Assembly: GCF_000344685.1 (NCBI RefSeq)
Contig: NW_006920420.1
Coordinates: forward strand, 939,605 to 1,003,604
DNA length: 64,000 nucleotides
Direction of reading: 5' to 3'
Source of the DNA: Gloeophyllum trabeum ATCC 11539
Lineage: Eukaryota > Basidiomycota > Agaricomycetes > Gloeophyllales > Gloeophyllaceae
Part shown: positions 56,085-64,000 of the stretch, piece by piece
Layout of the letters: every line of letters begins with the position of its first letter
Position numbering within the stretch: position 1 is the first letter of the stretch
The notes under the pieces: generated by a model
What the model was told of the DNA's origin: nothing
Seen by the model: the letters and a program-made list of their open reading frames with translations, nothing else
The model's database searches: none
Program-made: the position numbers and the translations under genes

Positions 56085-57858
56085 ATGTGCTCCAGTTCTT
56101 CTTTCGTGTGCTTTGCTGACGACCTCGATGTTCCTGACGCGCCCACTACGCTTCGCTCGCCTTTCATGTCTCGCAAACTAGCAGACATTCCAAGCCTGAA
56201 CTTGATCCCGAACCTCTCTGGTGCTTGTACTCCTGACCCCCCGCGTCTCCTTGACTCTCCGAGACTGACCTACCGCGAATCGTGGCTCCGTACTGACTCG
56301 CCTGCTATGCGACAATTCGACTCCCCCTTTGGACTGTATGACCTCCAACCGCCCGGCTTGCCTGCATCTCGCGCTCCGTCGTTGTCCTTCTCAAGTGACT
56401 CGCTGACGTTCTCACCCGCTCGAGATTTGGACGACCTCTTTGCGCCCTCTCTCGCTCCCATTACCGCCGACCCGGACATATCTCCCGTCGTCCATCGCTA
56501 TTTAGCTGCAAGAACGTACTCAATATCTAGCGGACAGAACAGCGAACTCTGCTACCTCGGGAGCACCGTCCCGGCCCCGATCTCCGCCCTCTCATTCTCT
56601 ACTCCCTCTAGCCGGTCTTCCGGATCACGCGTGTCCCTCTCTCCGCTCACCCCTCTGACTCCGGACAGCTCTGAAACTGCCGTGGAAAGCTCCCCTAGTC
56701 GATATATGCGCTCTCCTCTTTCTCGCCCTATCTTGTCTGCTGCTAGTGAGCCGAAACCGCGCGGGCAGAAGCGAAGACGCGCTCTCGCAGACCCGGACTC
56801 CCCAACCCCTAGGACCCGGGTGAAACGCCGGCAGGAGCCCCAGCCTGACTCTGACGACACGGTGGTCTCCATGCCTTCTCTTAGCGTGCTGAATCACCGC
56901 GGCTCTGAAGGCCCCGCCAAGACCTACCCTCAGCGGACCTTCCCCGCGCACGTCCCCATCAACGCTGCGTTCCCGCTGTTCTACAGGCGCTTCCCCGTGT
57001 CCTCGTTCTTCCTCCTGCCGAACCAAGCGTAAACACCTCCTTACAGCTCTGACATGCGTAAACACTGAACATTATCTGTCGTACAATTTGCGTGTCTTTA
57101 CAGCCCGTCATGGTCCGCACACGTAGAAGGCACCTTCCAGCCCCCGGCGGACCCCCTCGACCTGTACACCCCGCGCTTCGTGAAGGGCGTCGGGCGGACG
57201 AAGATGGGGCTCTGTCCGGTTTGCTGCGAGGAGGGGGAGAAGAGGTGGTTCTTTATGAAGACGAGTGCGTACAAGTGGTGAGTCAGGGTTCGGGTCCTGC
57301 TAGGAAGCGGGGTTAATTGGCTGCGTAGAGTGTCTTGTCTTTCGTTTGTATGGGAGCAGAGCAGCTGATGTGAGGGAGTTATCATATGCAATACGCGCAT
57401 GGTAGGTGCCTTCCCCCCTCCGTCGTTGAGCATTTCCTTCTCTTCGCAATATAGGCATATCACCCACCACCACCCGCCCGTTCTCCCCGCCCGTCGCGTT
57501 CCGCACGCGCGCGCGCGAGGGCGCGGCGCCCAAGGAGCGGACGCGGGTCGTCGAGGGGAGGTGCCACAAGTGCAGGCGGTGGGTCGCGCTGGAGGGGGTG
57601 AAGGATGTGGTTTTGAAGGTCAGTGTGCAGTGTATGTGCTACGTGTGTCCTTCCACCGATTGACCTTGCGGGGCTGTAGGTTAAGGAGATTTACTGGTGA
57701 GTAGTTTCGGGTGAGAGAGGAGGGCAGTTGACGGGCTAATGGTGGGTAGGTGGAAGCATGCGGCGGCGTGTCATCGCGGATCGGGCATCGAGGGTGAAGG
57801 AGGGTGGTTCGTCGAGGATGACACTTGGAGGGCTGTTGATCAGGCCGAGGGTGTTTGA
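56085..57858 (+). CDS. Rua1-type transcription regulator (C-terminal zinc domain)
   Basis: Six exons (56085-57028, 57104-57277, 57379-57401, 57455-57618, 57680-57696, 57750-57858) sum exactly to 476 residues. The first 270 are Ser/Pro-rich with basic patches (KPRGQKRRRALADPDSPTPR, likely nuclear localisation). The C-terminal 190 form the Rua1_C domain: DPLDLYTPRFVKGVGRTKMG, LCPVCCEEGEKRWFFMKTSA, YHMQYAHGISP, GRCHKCRRWVALEGVKD and EIYWWKHAAACH, with paired CxxC motifs and a final CH that can bind zinc. The founding member, Ustilago Rua1, activates ustilagic-acid genes; in mushrooms the targets are unknown. No glycolipid cluster is nearby. Exons 3 and 5 are only 23 and 17 nt; the exon 3 acceptor is the least certain border. 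Confidence 0.88.
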
Positions 57859-58177
57859 TGCGATCGTCTCTGTTTGTGAGCGTTGCCTGCTTTCTACGTT
57901 CTGATCATGTTTCTTCGTGCTTTGTGCAATCTGTGTTTTCTTGTTGTGTTTTCCCCCTTGCTGTTTTCGTTGCAATGCTCTTTGCTGGAATGATCTTGTT
58001 GCGTCATGTATCGCGTACCGAGATTAGTGCTTGTAGATGAATACAAATGTTCAGTGAAGTCGGTGTTTGCCCGGGTGTATTCTACAGTTCCGTGATTGTA
58101 ATGTCCCAAGAAATGGTATGCAGAAGGCTGAGCAGGTCATGGCCTCCATGGGGTACGACGTGTTAGTGGTCAACTCG

Positions 58178-58646
58178 CTATTCAAACTGCTTGTCGATAA
58201 CCTGACGGATGGCAGCCAGGACCTCTTTCTTCACGCCCTCAGGGACAGATGTCATCCGAGCTGGCCACCCACGTCGTTTAGCAAGAGTGAATTGCAGCTA
58301 TCTATTGCAGACTCACTCTGCGGGTCTTCCTTCATCAGTTCGAGCAGCTTACGCCCGGAGAGGGGGTCCATACCGCGCGCGGTATCTGTAGAATAGTGGA
58401 TAGGCTGAGTTGTTGGGTTGATTGACTGGGAGTTGAAGCTTACCTTGAGCTTTCGCGCGTACCGTATCCGACCACCCGCTCTCATTCAACTTGGTGCGCA
58501 AGAGGCCTTGGATGCTAACAGACCCACGCTCAGGTCACAGGGAACGGAAGGTAAGAGGAGCCATACCGGTCCCAGTCGCCGCTCTGGACGAGGCGCTGGT
58601 GCAGGGCTGCGTAGAGCTCGTCGGTGCTCCCGCCTGCGCGGGCCAT
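58178..58646 (-). CDS. SUS1: SUS1/ENY2, SAGA and TREX-2 subunit
   Basis: Four exons (58567-58646, 58444-58514, 58317-58385, 58178-58260) sum exactly to 100 residues, the size of ENY2 (101). Landmarks: ELYAALHQRLVQSGDWDR, IQGLLRTKLNESGWSD, MDPLSGRKLLELMKEDPQ-like middle, and TSVPEGVKKEVLAAIRQVID matching the VPDSVKKELLQRIR end of ENY2. The protein wraps around Sgf11 in the SAGA deubiquitinase module and around Sac3 in TREX-2, linking transcription to mRNA export at nuclear pores. Budding-yeast SUS1 is also intron-containing. Borders are fixed by family similarity and phase. Confidence 0.93.
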
Positions 58647-58842
58647 CCTAGAAGTCGAGCGAGCGGGTGTGCATGCGACGAGGAGCGATAGTGGCCGTGT
58701 GGCGGGAGCGTGGCCGGGGCAGACGCGCTCGATGGACGCGTGCGGTGGCTGTGCACAATTTACCTTTGTGCAACGTCCAGTACTCACAGACGTTTCCTCT
58801 ACGCTACATAGCCCGGTTTCTCTGAAGTTGGGGACGCACGGG
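58647..58842. promoter_or_regulatory. Divergent promoter, SUS1 / mitochondrial S10
   Basis: 196 bp between start codons on opposite strands. GC-rich on the SUS1 side, with GTGGCCGTGTGGCGGGAGCG-like sequence; no TATA box seen. Two housekeeping genes apparently share it. Confidence 0.4.
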
Positions 58843-59661
58843 ATGTTGGCTCTAAAGGCGTGCGCTCGGCCGCGGGGGCTTGCTGCGTTGGTCTCGAGAT
58901 GTAGAAGGGGTTATAGCCTGGATGCGTATGTGATTCATGGCTCTCGAGGGGGTTCAGCGTTCATTCGTTCAAATCTTAGCATTCCTCAAGGGCCCTCCGA
59001 GGCTGAGAGCTCGAAGTCTGGGAGACCCTCGTCATCGGCATCAAGCTTAGAGGGCGCATCCCAGAACTGGCTGCAAAGCCTCACCCACGCCGCCGGCGGA
59101 TTCTCCGAGGAGAAATGGGCGTCCACCGTCGTGCACGGGCGCTCCGTGCACGAGCCGCTCTACCACGCGCGCACGCACGACATCCCCGTCGCGACCGTGC
59201 ACTTCCGCTCGTACGCGCCGCCGCTGATGGACCTTTTCGTGCACTTTGCATCGCACGCCGCGAGCGCGCTGGGCATCCCGCTCTCGCGGCCCGTCCATCT
59301 GCCGACGCAGCGGTCGCTCTGGACGGTGCCGCGCAGCCCGTTCGTGCACAAGAAGAGCCAGGAGAACTTTGAGCGCAAGGTGCATAAAAGGCTCGTGAAG
59401 GCGTGGGACGCGGACCCGCAGGTGATTGAGCGGTGGGTGCGGTATTTGGAGAGGCATGCGATGCCGGGTGTGGGGATGCGTATTGTGCGCTGGGAGCGGG
59501 CGCCGGTGGGGATTGGGGAGAAGGTGCTGAAGAATGCGGTGGAGGGGATGAGGGTCTCGGACAAGCACAAGATGCAGGCCCTCGGCGAGCAGATTGTGAA
59601 GAATGAACTGGCGAGTCAGGGCACCGAGGTCGTGCAGACACCCACATCTGCGTCTTCGTAG
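58843..59661 (+). CDS. Mitochondrial small-subunit ribosomal protein uS10m
   Basis: One intronless frame of 272 residues, in contrast to its heavily spliced neighbours. The start MLALKACARPRGLAALVSRC gives an Arg-rich, acid-free presequence typical for mitochondrial import; an upstream in-frame open stretch lacks support. The S10 domain runs from VATVHFRSYAPPLMDLFVHF through LPTQRSLWTVPRSPFVHKKS, QENFERKVHKRLVKAWDADP and VIERWVRYLERHAMPGVGMR. S10 forms part of the head of the mitochondrial small subunit. The short C-terminal tail is variable. Confidence 0.92.
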   Translation: MLALKACARPRGLAALVSRCRRGYSLDAYVIHGSRGGSAFIRSNLSIPQGPSEAESSKSGRPSSSASSLEGASQNWLQSLTHAAGGFSEEKWASTVVHGRSVHEPLYHARTHDIPVATVHFRSYAPPLMDLFVHFASHAASALGIPLSRPVHLPTQRSLWTVPRSPFVHKKSQENFERKVHKRLVKAWDADPQVIERWVRYLERHAMPGVGMRIVRWERAPVGIGEKVLKNAVEGMRVSDKHKMQALGEQIVKNELASQGTEVVQTPTSASS

Positions 59662-59847
59662 GACCTGTATCATATTATAGTCCTTCTGTACCTTGAAGGT
59701 TTTGTGGCAACTACGTCTGGGACCAAGTCTGGATTGACCGCACTTGGCAATCGGTAAATTCCGCGGCGCCGCCTGGCGGACTCGGTCTAGCGCGTCGCGT
59801 TCTGTCACTCATTCGACGCTCACTCACCTCAAAACTCGTGCTGTACA

Positions 59848-60822
59848 ATGTCCGCACAAGACCAAGACCCGTTCTACCTCCGGTGCGTTGTTCTCAGCAT
59901 ACCCATCTATTACGGAAAATTAACACTCCTTCCAGATACTAGTGTGTATACCCGAATCATGTTCCAACCACCTTCATTTTGACATCCGACCTTTCCTCCC
60001 TCTTAGTACCGGCCACTCTGGCCGCCACGGGCACGAGTTCCTCGAGTTCGAGTACTCGCATGGCCGTCTGCGCTACGCGAACAACTCCAACTACCGCAAC
60101 GACAGTCTCATCCGGAAAGAGAGTGCGTTCCCCCCATCCTTGCGTCCCTCTCTCCTTCTCTTTCTAACTGACGCATGTTCAGTGTGGGTTGGGCCCCTGG
60201 TGGTAAAGGAGCTCAAGCGCATCGTCGAGTCGAGCGAGATCACCAAGGAGGACGACACGAACTGGCCGAAGCCGAATATCGTCGGCAAGCAGGAGCTGGA
60301 GATCCGGATTGGGAACGAGCATATCGCTTTCGAGGTACGCTCTCATCTGCTTTCCTCTCATCTGCTTTCCTTGAGGCCATCAGGAAAACGACATTGGACC
60401 TACTGGCGGCGAGTGGCCTTAGTCTGCTCAGTGCAGACTTTTTACCTGTCTTTGAGGCACTTACACGCCTCTTTAAGGCAGAGACAAGGCTAATGTCGGT
60501 CCTTACGAATGGTGCCACGTGCGTAACCCGTAGATCACCGACAGCAACTCTTCCGTTTTCCCGATGGATCCCTCCCTTGCTCTTCCATTCCGGCTGCTGA
60601 CTGCGTGCACGTAGACGGCAAAAATCGGCTCGCTTGTCGACATTCAAGAGAGCGAGGACCCCGAGGGGCTGCGTGTCTTCTACTACCTCGTCCAGGACCT
60701 TAGAGTACGTCTGTTTCCCTCTCCTATCCCTCATCCCCCAGCAATGGCTCATTACCACCCTCGTACCACAGTGTCTCATCTTCTCGCTCATCTCGCTGCA
60801 CTTCAAAATCAAGCCCATCTAA
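59848..60822 (+). CDS. Mago nashi, exon-junction complex core protein
   Basis: Six exons (59848-59882, 59936-59941, 60007-60122, 60183-60334, 60615-60704, 60772-60822) sum exactly to 149 residues. [93 protein letters not shown] and [20 protein letters not shown] are almost invariant in eukaryotes. Mago pairs with Y14/RBM8 and locks eIF4A3 on spliced mRNA. Exon 2 is a 6-nt microexon (ATACTA): without it the conserved RYY cannot be made. Intron 4 is 280 nt, much longer than the other introns. A spliceosome-linked gene carrying such a microexon is notable. Confidence 0.96.
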
Positions 60823-61257
60823 GCTTGCATCGATATCCCCTGCGTGTGCAGATGTTAGGTAGTGTTGTCGCTGTCGCTGTCCCGCTGCTATGTATTTTCC
60901 CCCGGCGCGCAAGTGCCTGCGCCGGGGGGCGTGTAATGTCGAACATGGGTACGTTGCCGTTTTGTTTGTTTGGGCGGAGCGAGTTGTTGATGTTGGTCCT
61001 AAGACGATGCTTCGATTTATATCAAATATCCAACTACGTATACGATGGTCGTATGCCGCTTCAAGATAAGCGACATGAGTGCAGCACGTCCGCCAAGGGA
61101 TGAAAGATGAGTAGGTTCTTCGAAACCAGGACGATCGTGCGCGGGTCCGATGGTAAGGTTTCAATCTATATTACTGTGTCGTCTAGGTACTGCTCTGCTG
61201 CCCTGCGTTGTATCTGACTCGGCCTGCAATATACTGACTTCCTCCGTCCCTGCTTCA
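60823..61257. other. Convergent intergenic, Mago to aldehyde dehydrogenase
   Basis: About 435 bases holding two converging 3' UTRs. A CCCGGCGCGCAAGTGCCTGC / CGCCGGGGG stem is possible near 60,900-60,930. No gene seen. Confidence 0.45.
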
Positions 61258-63522
61258 TTAAGTTACAATCTTCATGTGGACCGACTTGGCCCTCGTGAGC
61301 TGGTCGTATCCTATATCGCAGCAAACATCAGACGTGCGCGTACATGAAGGCTTGGGTTACCGACGTACCGTATTTGCTCAGACTGATGCCCCGCCCGCTG
61401 TCCTTTACGCCTGTCCACGCGAGTGCAGGGTCCAGGTAATCAGCCCTGTAACATCGACGGTCAGTCCTCGACGATCCTTTCACTCCATGACCCAGGTTGT
61501 GCGAGAGGCAAGAACGATCGAAGAGGGGGAGTGAGACGCACCGGTTGAGGAAAACTGTGCCCGTCTCGAGCTTGTCGACGATATCCAGGAATGCCTTTTC
61601 CGAGTCCGGGTTCGCGGCGGCGTTGGTCCAGACGGAGGCAGTGAGCCCGTAGCGCGAGTCGTTCATCAGTGCGATCGCTTCCGCGTCCGAGGAGACCTGT
61701 GCATAGGCGAGATCGGTGAAGTAAGGGTCATGATTGGGAAGTAGCGAGGGACAGGGTGGGAGTGAGATTGAGGGCGAAGACAAACCTTTTGGATACCCAG
61801 GACGGGGCCGAAGGTTTCTTCTGTCATCACGCTCATACCTGATTACGCAATCTACGGTCAAGGGGAAGGAACATGGATTTACAGGCCAATGATACGTACT
61901 ATGGTCGACATTGACAAGCACTTGCGCTGCGACGAACGCCGTCCCTCTGTATTGCGGACGCTCAGCATACGGAAGTTTAGTAGGTTAGGGAACTACGCAC
62001 GGCTTCGCGGCGGGGAATAGGTCTTCAGGGATGAGCGCCTTCGCGCCCGCTTTCACTGTGATTATGTGTGATGAGATGTGTGGGGGCAGGGAGGTGAAGC
62101 AGCCTGTAGAGACGCACGCACCGGCATCGGCAACTTGTGCCCTGATCTTCTCCGCGCTTGCGACGCTCACGACGGGACCAAGGTTCGTCTCGGGGTGCGT
62201 CGGGTCGCCGAGCTTGTATTTCTGTGGCGAGAATGACCGTCATATTGCATTAGACAAGGCATGTAGGCTAGAGAGGAGGGCGGGCGAACCTTGACGAGGT
62301 CGACAGCACGAGAGACAAAGTCGTCGTAGATGGATTCGTGGACGTATACGCGCTACAAATCGCGGATTATGACAGGAATCTCGAGGAAGAGACGCAGCGC
62401 AAACCTCGATTGCGCAGCAACTCTGGCCCGAGTTGAAGAAAGCACCTGTGATTGTAGGTGGGGCACTGTCAATGATGGAAGGTAGGAGCCAGACAGACCA
62501 TCGACGACTTCGGGTACGGTATAATCCAAGTCGGCGTCGGCCCTCACGTATGCCGGGTCCTTCCCACCCAACTGGATACCCATAGTTCATTCAGCGACTG
62601 AGCTCGAAGGACGCTGAAGAGACAGAGTAACCACTCACCTCCAGCGCGACGCCCTTGAACCCCTCCGCAGCGACTGCCGCCCTCTCGACCGCGTGCCCAC
62701 CCACGACGCTCCCCGTAAAGGACACAAAGTCCACGAGTGGGTGCTGCACGGCGTACGTGGTAAGGCTGGGGGACAGGTGCAGGACCTGGATGACATCGGC
62801 GGGGACGCCGGCGCGGGTCAGCGCGAGGGCAAAGCGCTCGGCGGTGAGCGGCGTCTGGGGCGAGGGTTTGAGCAGCACGGAGTTGCCGGCGACCAGGGCG
62901 GGCAGGACGGAGTTGATGGAGACGAGGTAGGGGTAGCTGGGCGGGAAGCGTGAATGAGCAGGAGGCCATCCGACCGGGAGGTGAGTACACGACTCACTTC
63001 CATGGTGCGATTACGAGGACAACGCCCAAGGGGGTGCGGCGGATGAAGCGCCTGAAGCCGGGCTTGTCGGTGTCCGCGAGGGAGACGTCGCCGAGGGAAG
63101 ACGGTGCGATGGAGAGCATGTATGCAGCGCGGTCAAGGAGGCCTCGGATCTCGCCCGCACATTGGCTGACTGGCCTGGAAGGTATAAGGTGTAAGAAGAA
63201 TATTTTCGTACCGCAGGAGCGAGCAGACGCACCTGCCCATCTGCTGCGTCAACTCGAGCGGTATCTCCTCGCTCATCGTCTTGAATTCATCCTACATTCG
63301 ATCCTCATCAGACTGCTCAGTAATACAGTATACTTTGATACTCACCATAAACCTCTCCCCAATCTTTATCCTTTCCTCGAGGGGCACGAGCCGCCATTTC
63401 TTCTGCGCCTCGGAAGACTTGCGGATGGCGGCGTCGAGCTCAGACTGCGAGGGGTACGTCCGCGTTACAAGCGGCTGCTGCGTGTGCGGGCTGATCGTCG
63501 TCTGACTTGTTGGCTCCGCCAT
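61258..63522 (-). CDS. Aldehyde dehydrogenase (NAD(P)+), ALDH superfamily
   Basis: Fourteen short exons, phases checked through most of the gene, giving roughly 480 residues. It oxidises aldehydes to acids. Seen in order: YPSQSELDAAIRKSSEAQKK, RRTPLGVVLVIAPWNYPYL (coenzyme-binding PWN), LVAGNSVLLKPSPQTPL, DFVSFTGSVVGGHAVE, ALELGGKDPAYV (general base Glu), AFFNSGQSCCAIERVYV (nucleophile Cys, here a CC pair), MSVMTEETFGPVLGIQKV, DSRYGLTASVWT, TGTVFLNRADYLDPALAW and SGRGISLSKYGYDQLTRAKS. All catalytic residues are present. No presequence, so probably cytosolic. The GIQKV and LNRxDYLDPALAWTGVKDSG signatures resemble the UGA2/MSC7-like fungal branch; the substrate is not clear. Confidence 0.93.
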
Positions 63523-63768
63523 CGTCGTCGGTGTTCACGAGTCAAGGTCCTGGACCAGCTGTTTATCTTATCAGGAAATCGGACATTGGCTCTCCCGCGC
63601 TGCATCAACTGCATTACAGGTCTATGATATCGTTACTGCCGACAACAGACTAGGTACGCGTAGCAAAGGCAGGCATAGTGCGGACAACAGCAGACATCCA
63701 GTCCGTCATTCAGAAAAACGTAAACTCGGAAGCAATAATTACGGTCGTTATTTCATGTCAGTGGCACC

Positions 63769-64000
63769 TCAGTGGTCGCGGGACTTTCTGTACAATCAGT
63801 AGTGTGAGCAACGTACAATAAGAGAGGGAATAGGATACACACCTGTACTCGCCCTCGGCCGCGACACTGAGCTCCTCGATCTCGCCCTGCACAGAGGACA
63901 GCGCCTCGGCAGCAGCGTTGTGGTACAAGAGCTGTAAAGGGGTCAGGAGGCGGGAAACAATGCTGACTTTGACAGGGGACAACGAACCTGAGCCTTGGTC
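63769..64000 (-). CDS. C-terminal exons of an unidentified protein, partial
   Basis: The 5' part lies beyond the window. Two exons are clear: LLYHNAAAEALSSVQGEIEE with LSVAAEGEYR (acceptor CTTTACAG, donor GTGTGT), and a last exon KSRDH ending at TGA (63,769-63,771). The segment has the heptad look of a short coiled coil. I do not recognise the family. Confidence 0.55.

Noticed and set aside
1..64000. CRISPR arrays, bacterial operons, prophage or plasmid features.
   Set aside because: Spliceosomal introns and eukaryotic families throughout; no regularly spaced identical repeats were found.

Overview
The window is nuclear DNA of a filamentous basidiomycete. Nearly every recognisable gene is cut by short GT-AG introns of about 45 to 70 bases, coding DNA is GC-rich, and several families are typical of Agaricomycetes: a CAP59/CMT1-type mannosyltransferase, a DUF6533 membrane protein, a fungal SLATT 2TM protein, a Rua1-type regulator and an expanded HNH family. 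A wood-decay polypore or relative is a reasonable guess, but the sequence does not prove it. Gene models below were built by hand-splicing reading frames; where exon sums are exact I say so. LAYOUT. (1) 1-13,430 is a conserved block: the 3' part of a MAM3/CNNM CBS-domain transporter, the DNA-repair protein NBS1 (nibrin), a CMT1-like glycosyltransferase, and on the minus strand a very large Ser/Thr-rich mucin-like single-pass membrane protein. (2) 13,431-32,010 is accessory and repeat-rich. It holds three type-I HNH-like gene copies (A, B, C), a truncated type-II copy (E), two solo LTRs, an 898-bp non-autonomous DNA transposon, decayed repeats, and one intact host gene, the SLATT protein at 21.9-23.3 kb. 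(3) 32,011-37,032 is conserved: ornithine carbamoyltransferase, a DUF6533 protein and a TMEM19/DUF92 protein, the last two divergent around a promoter with two CCAAT boxes. (4) 37,033-54,996 is a second accessory block: a small secreted protein and its decayed paralogue, HNH copies D and F, a 604-N assembly gap flanked by identical 814-bp repeats, and a 7.4-kb transposon with long terminal inverted repeats that encodes a decayed DDE integrase and at least one unrecognised protein. (5) 54,997-64,000 is dense housekeeping: p24 cargo receptor, Rua1-like regulator, SUS1/ENY2, mitochondrial ribosomal protein S10, Mago nashi, aldehyde dehydrogenase and a partial gene at the edge. HOW IT FITS TOGETHER. 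The conserved genes are unrelated single-copy functions (repair, RNA processing and export, ribosome, secretion, arginine synthesis), so no operon-like pathway is implied; neighbouring pairs are often divergent with 180-320 bp between starts. The most unusual content is in the two accessory blocks: a local family of HNH-fold genes in two lineages, one of which has lost the leading catalytic histidine, shuffled by inverted and dispersed duplication and then broken by transposons whose insertion scars can be read base by base.
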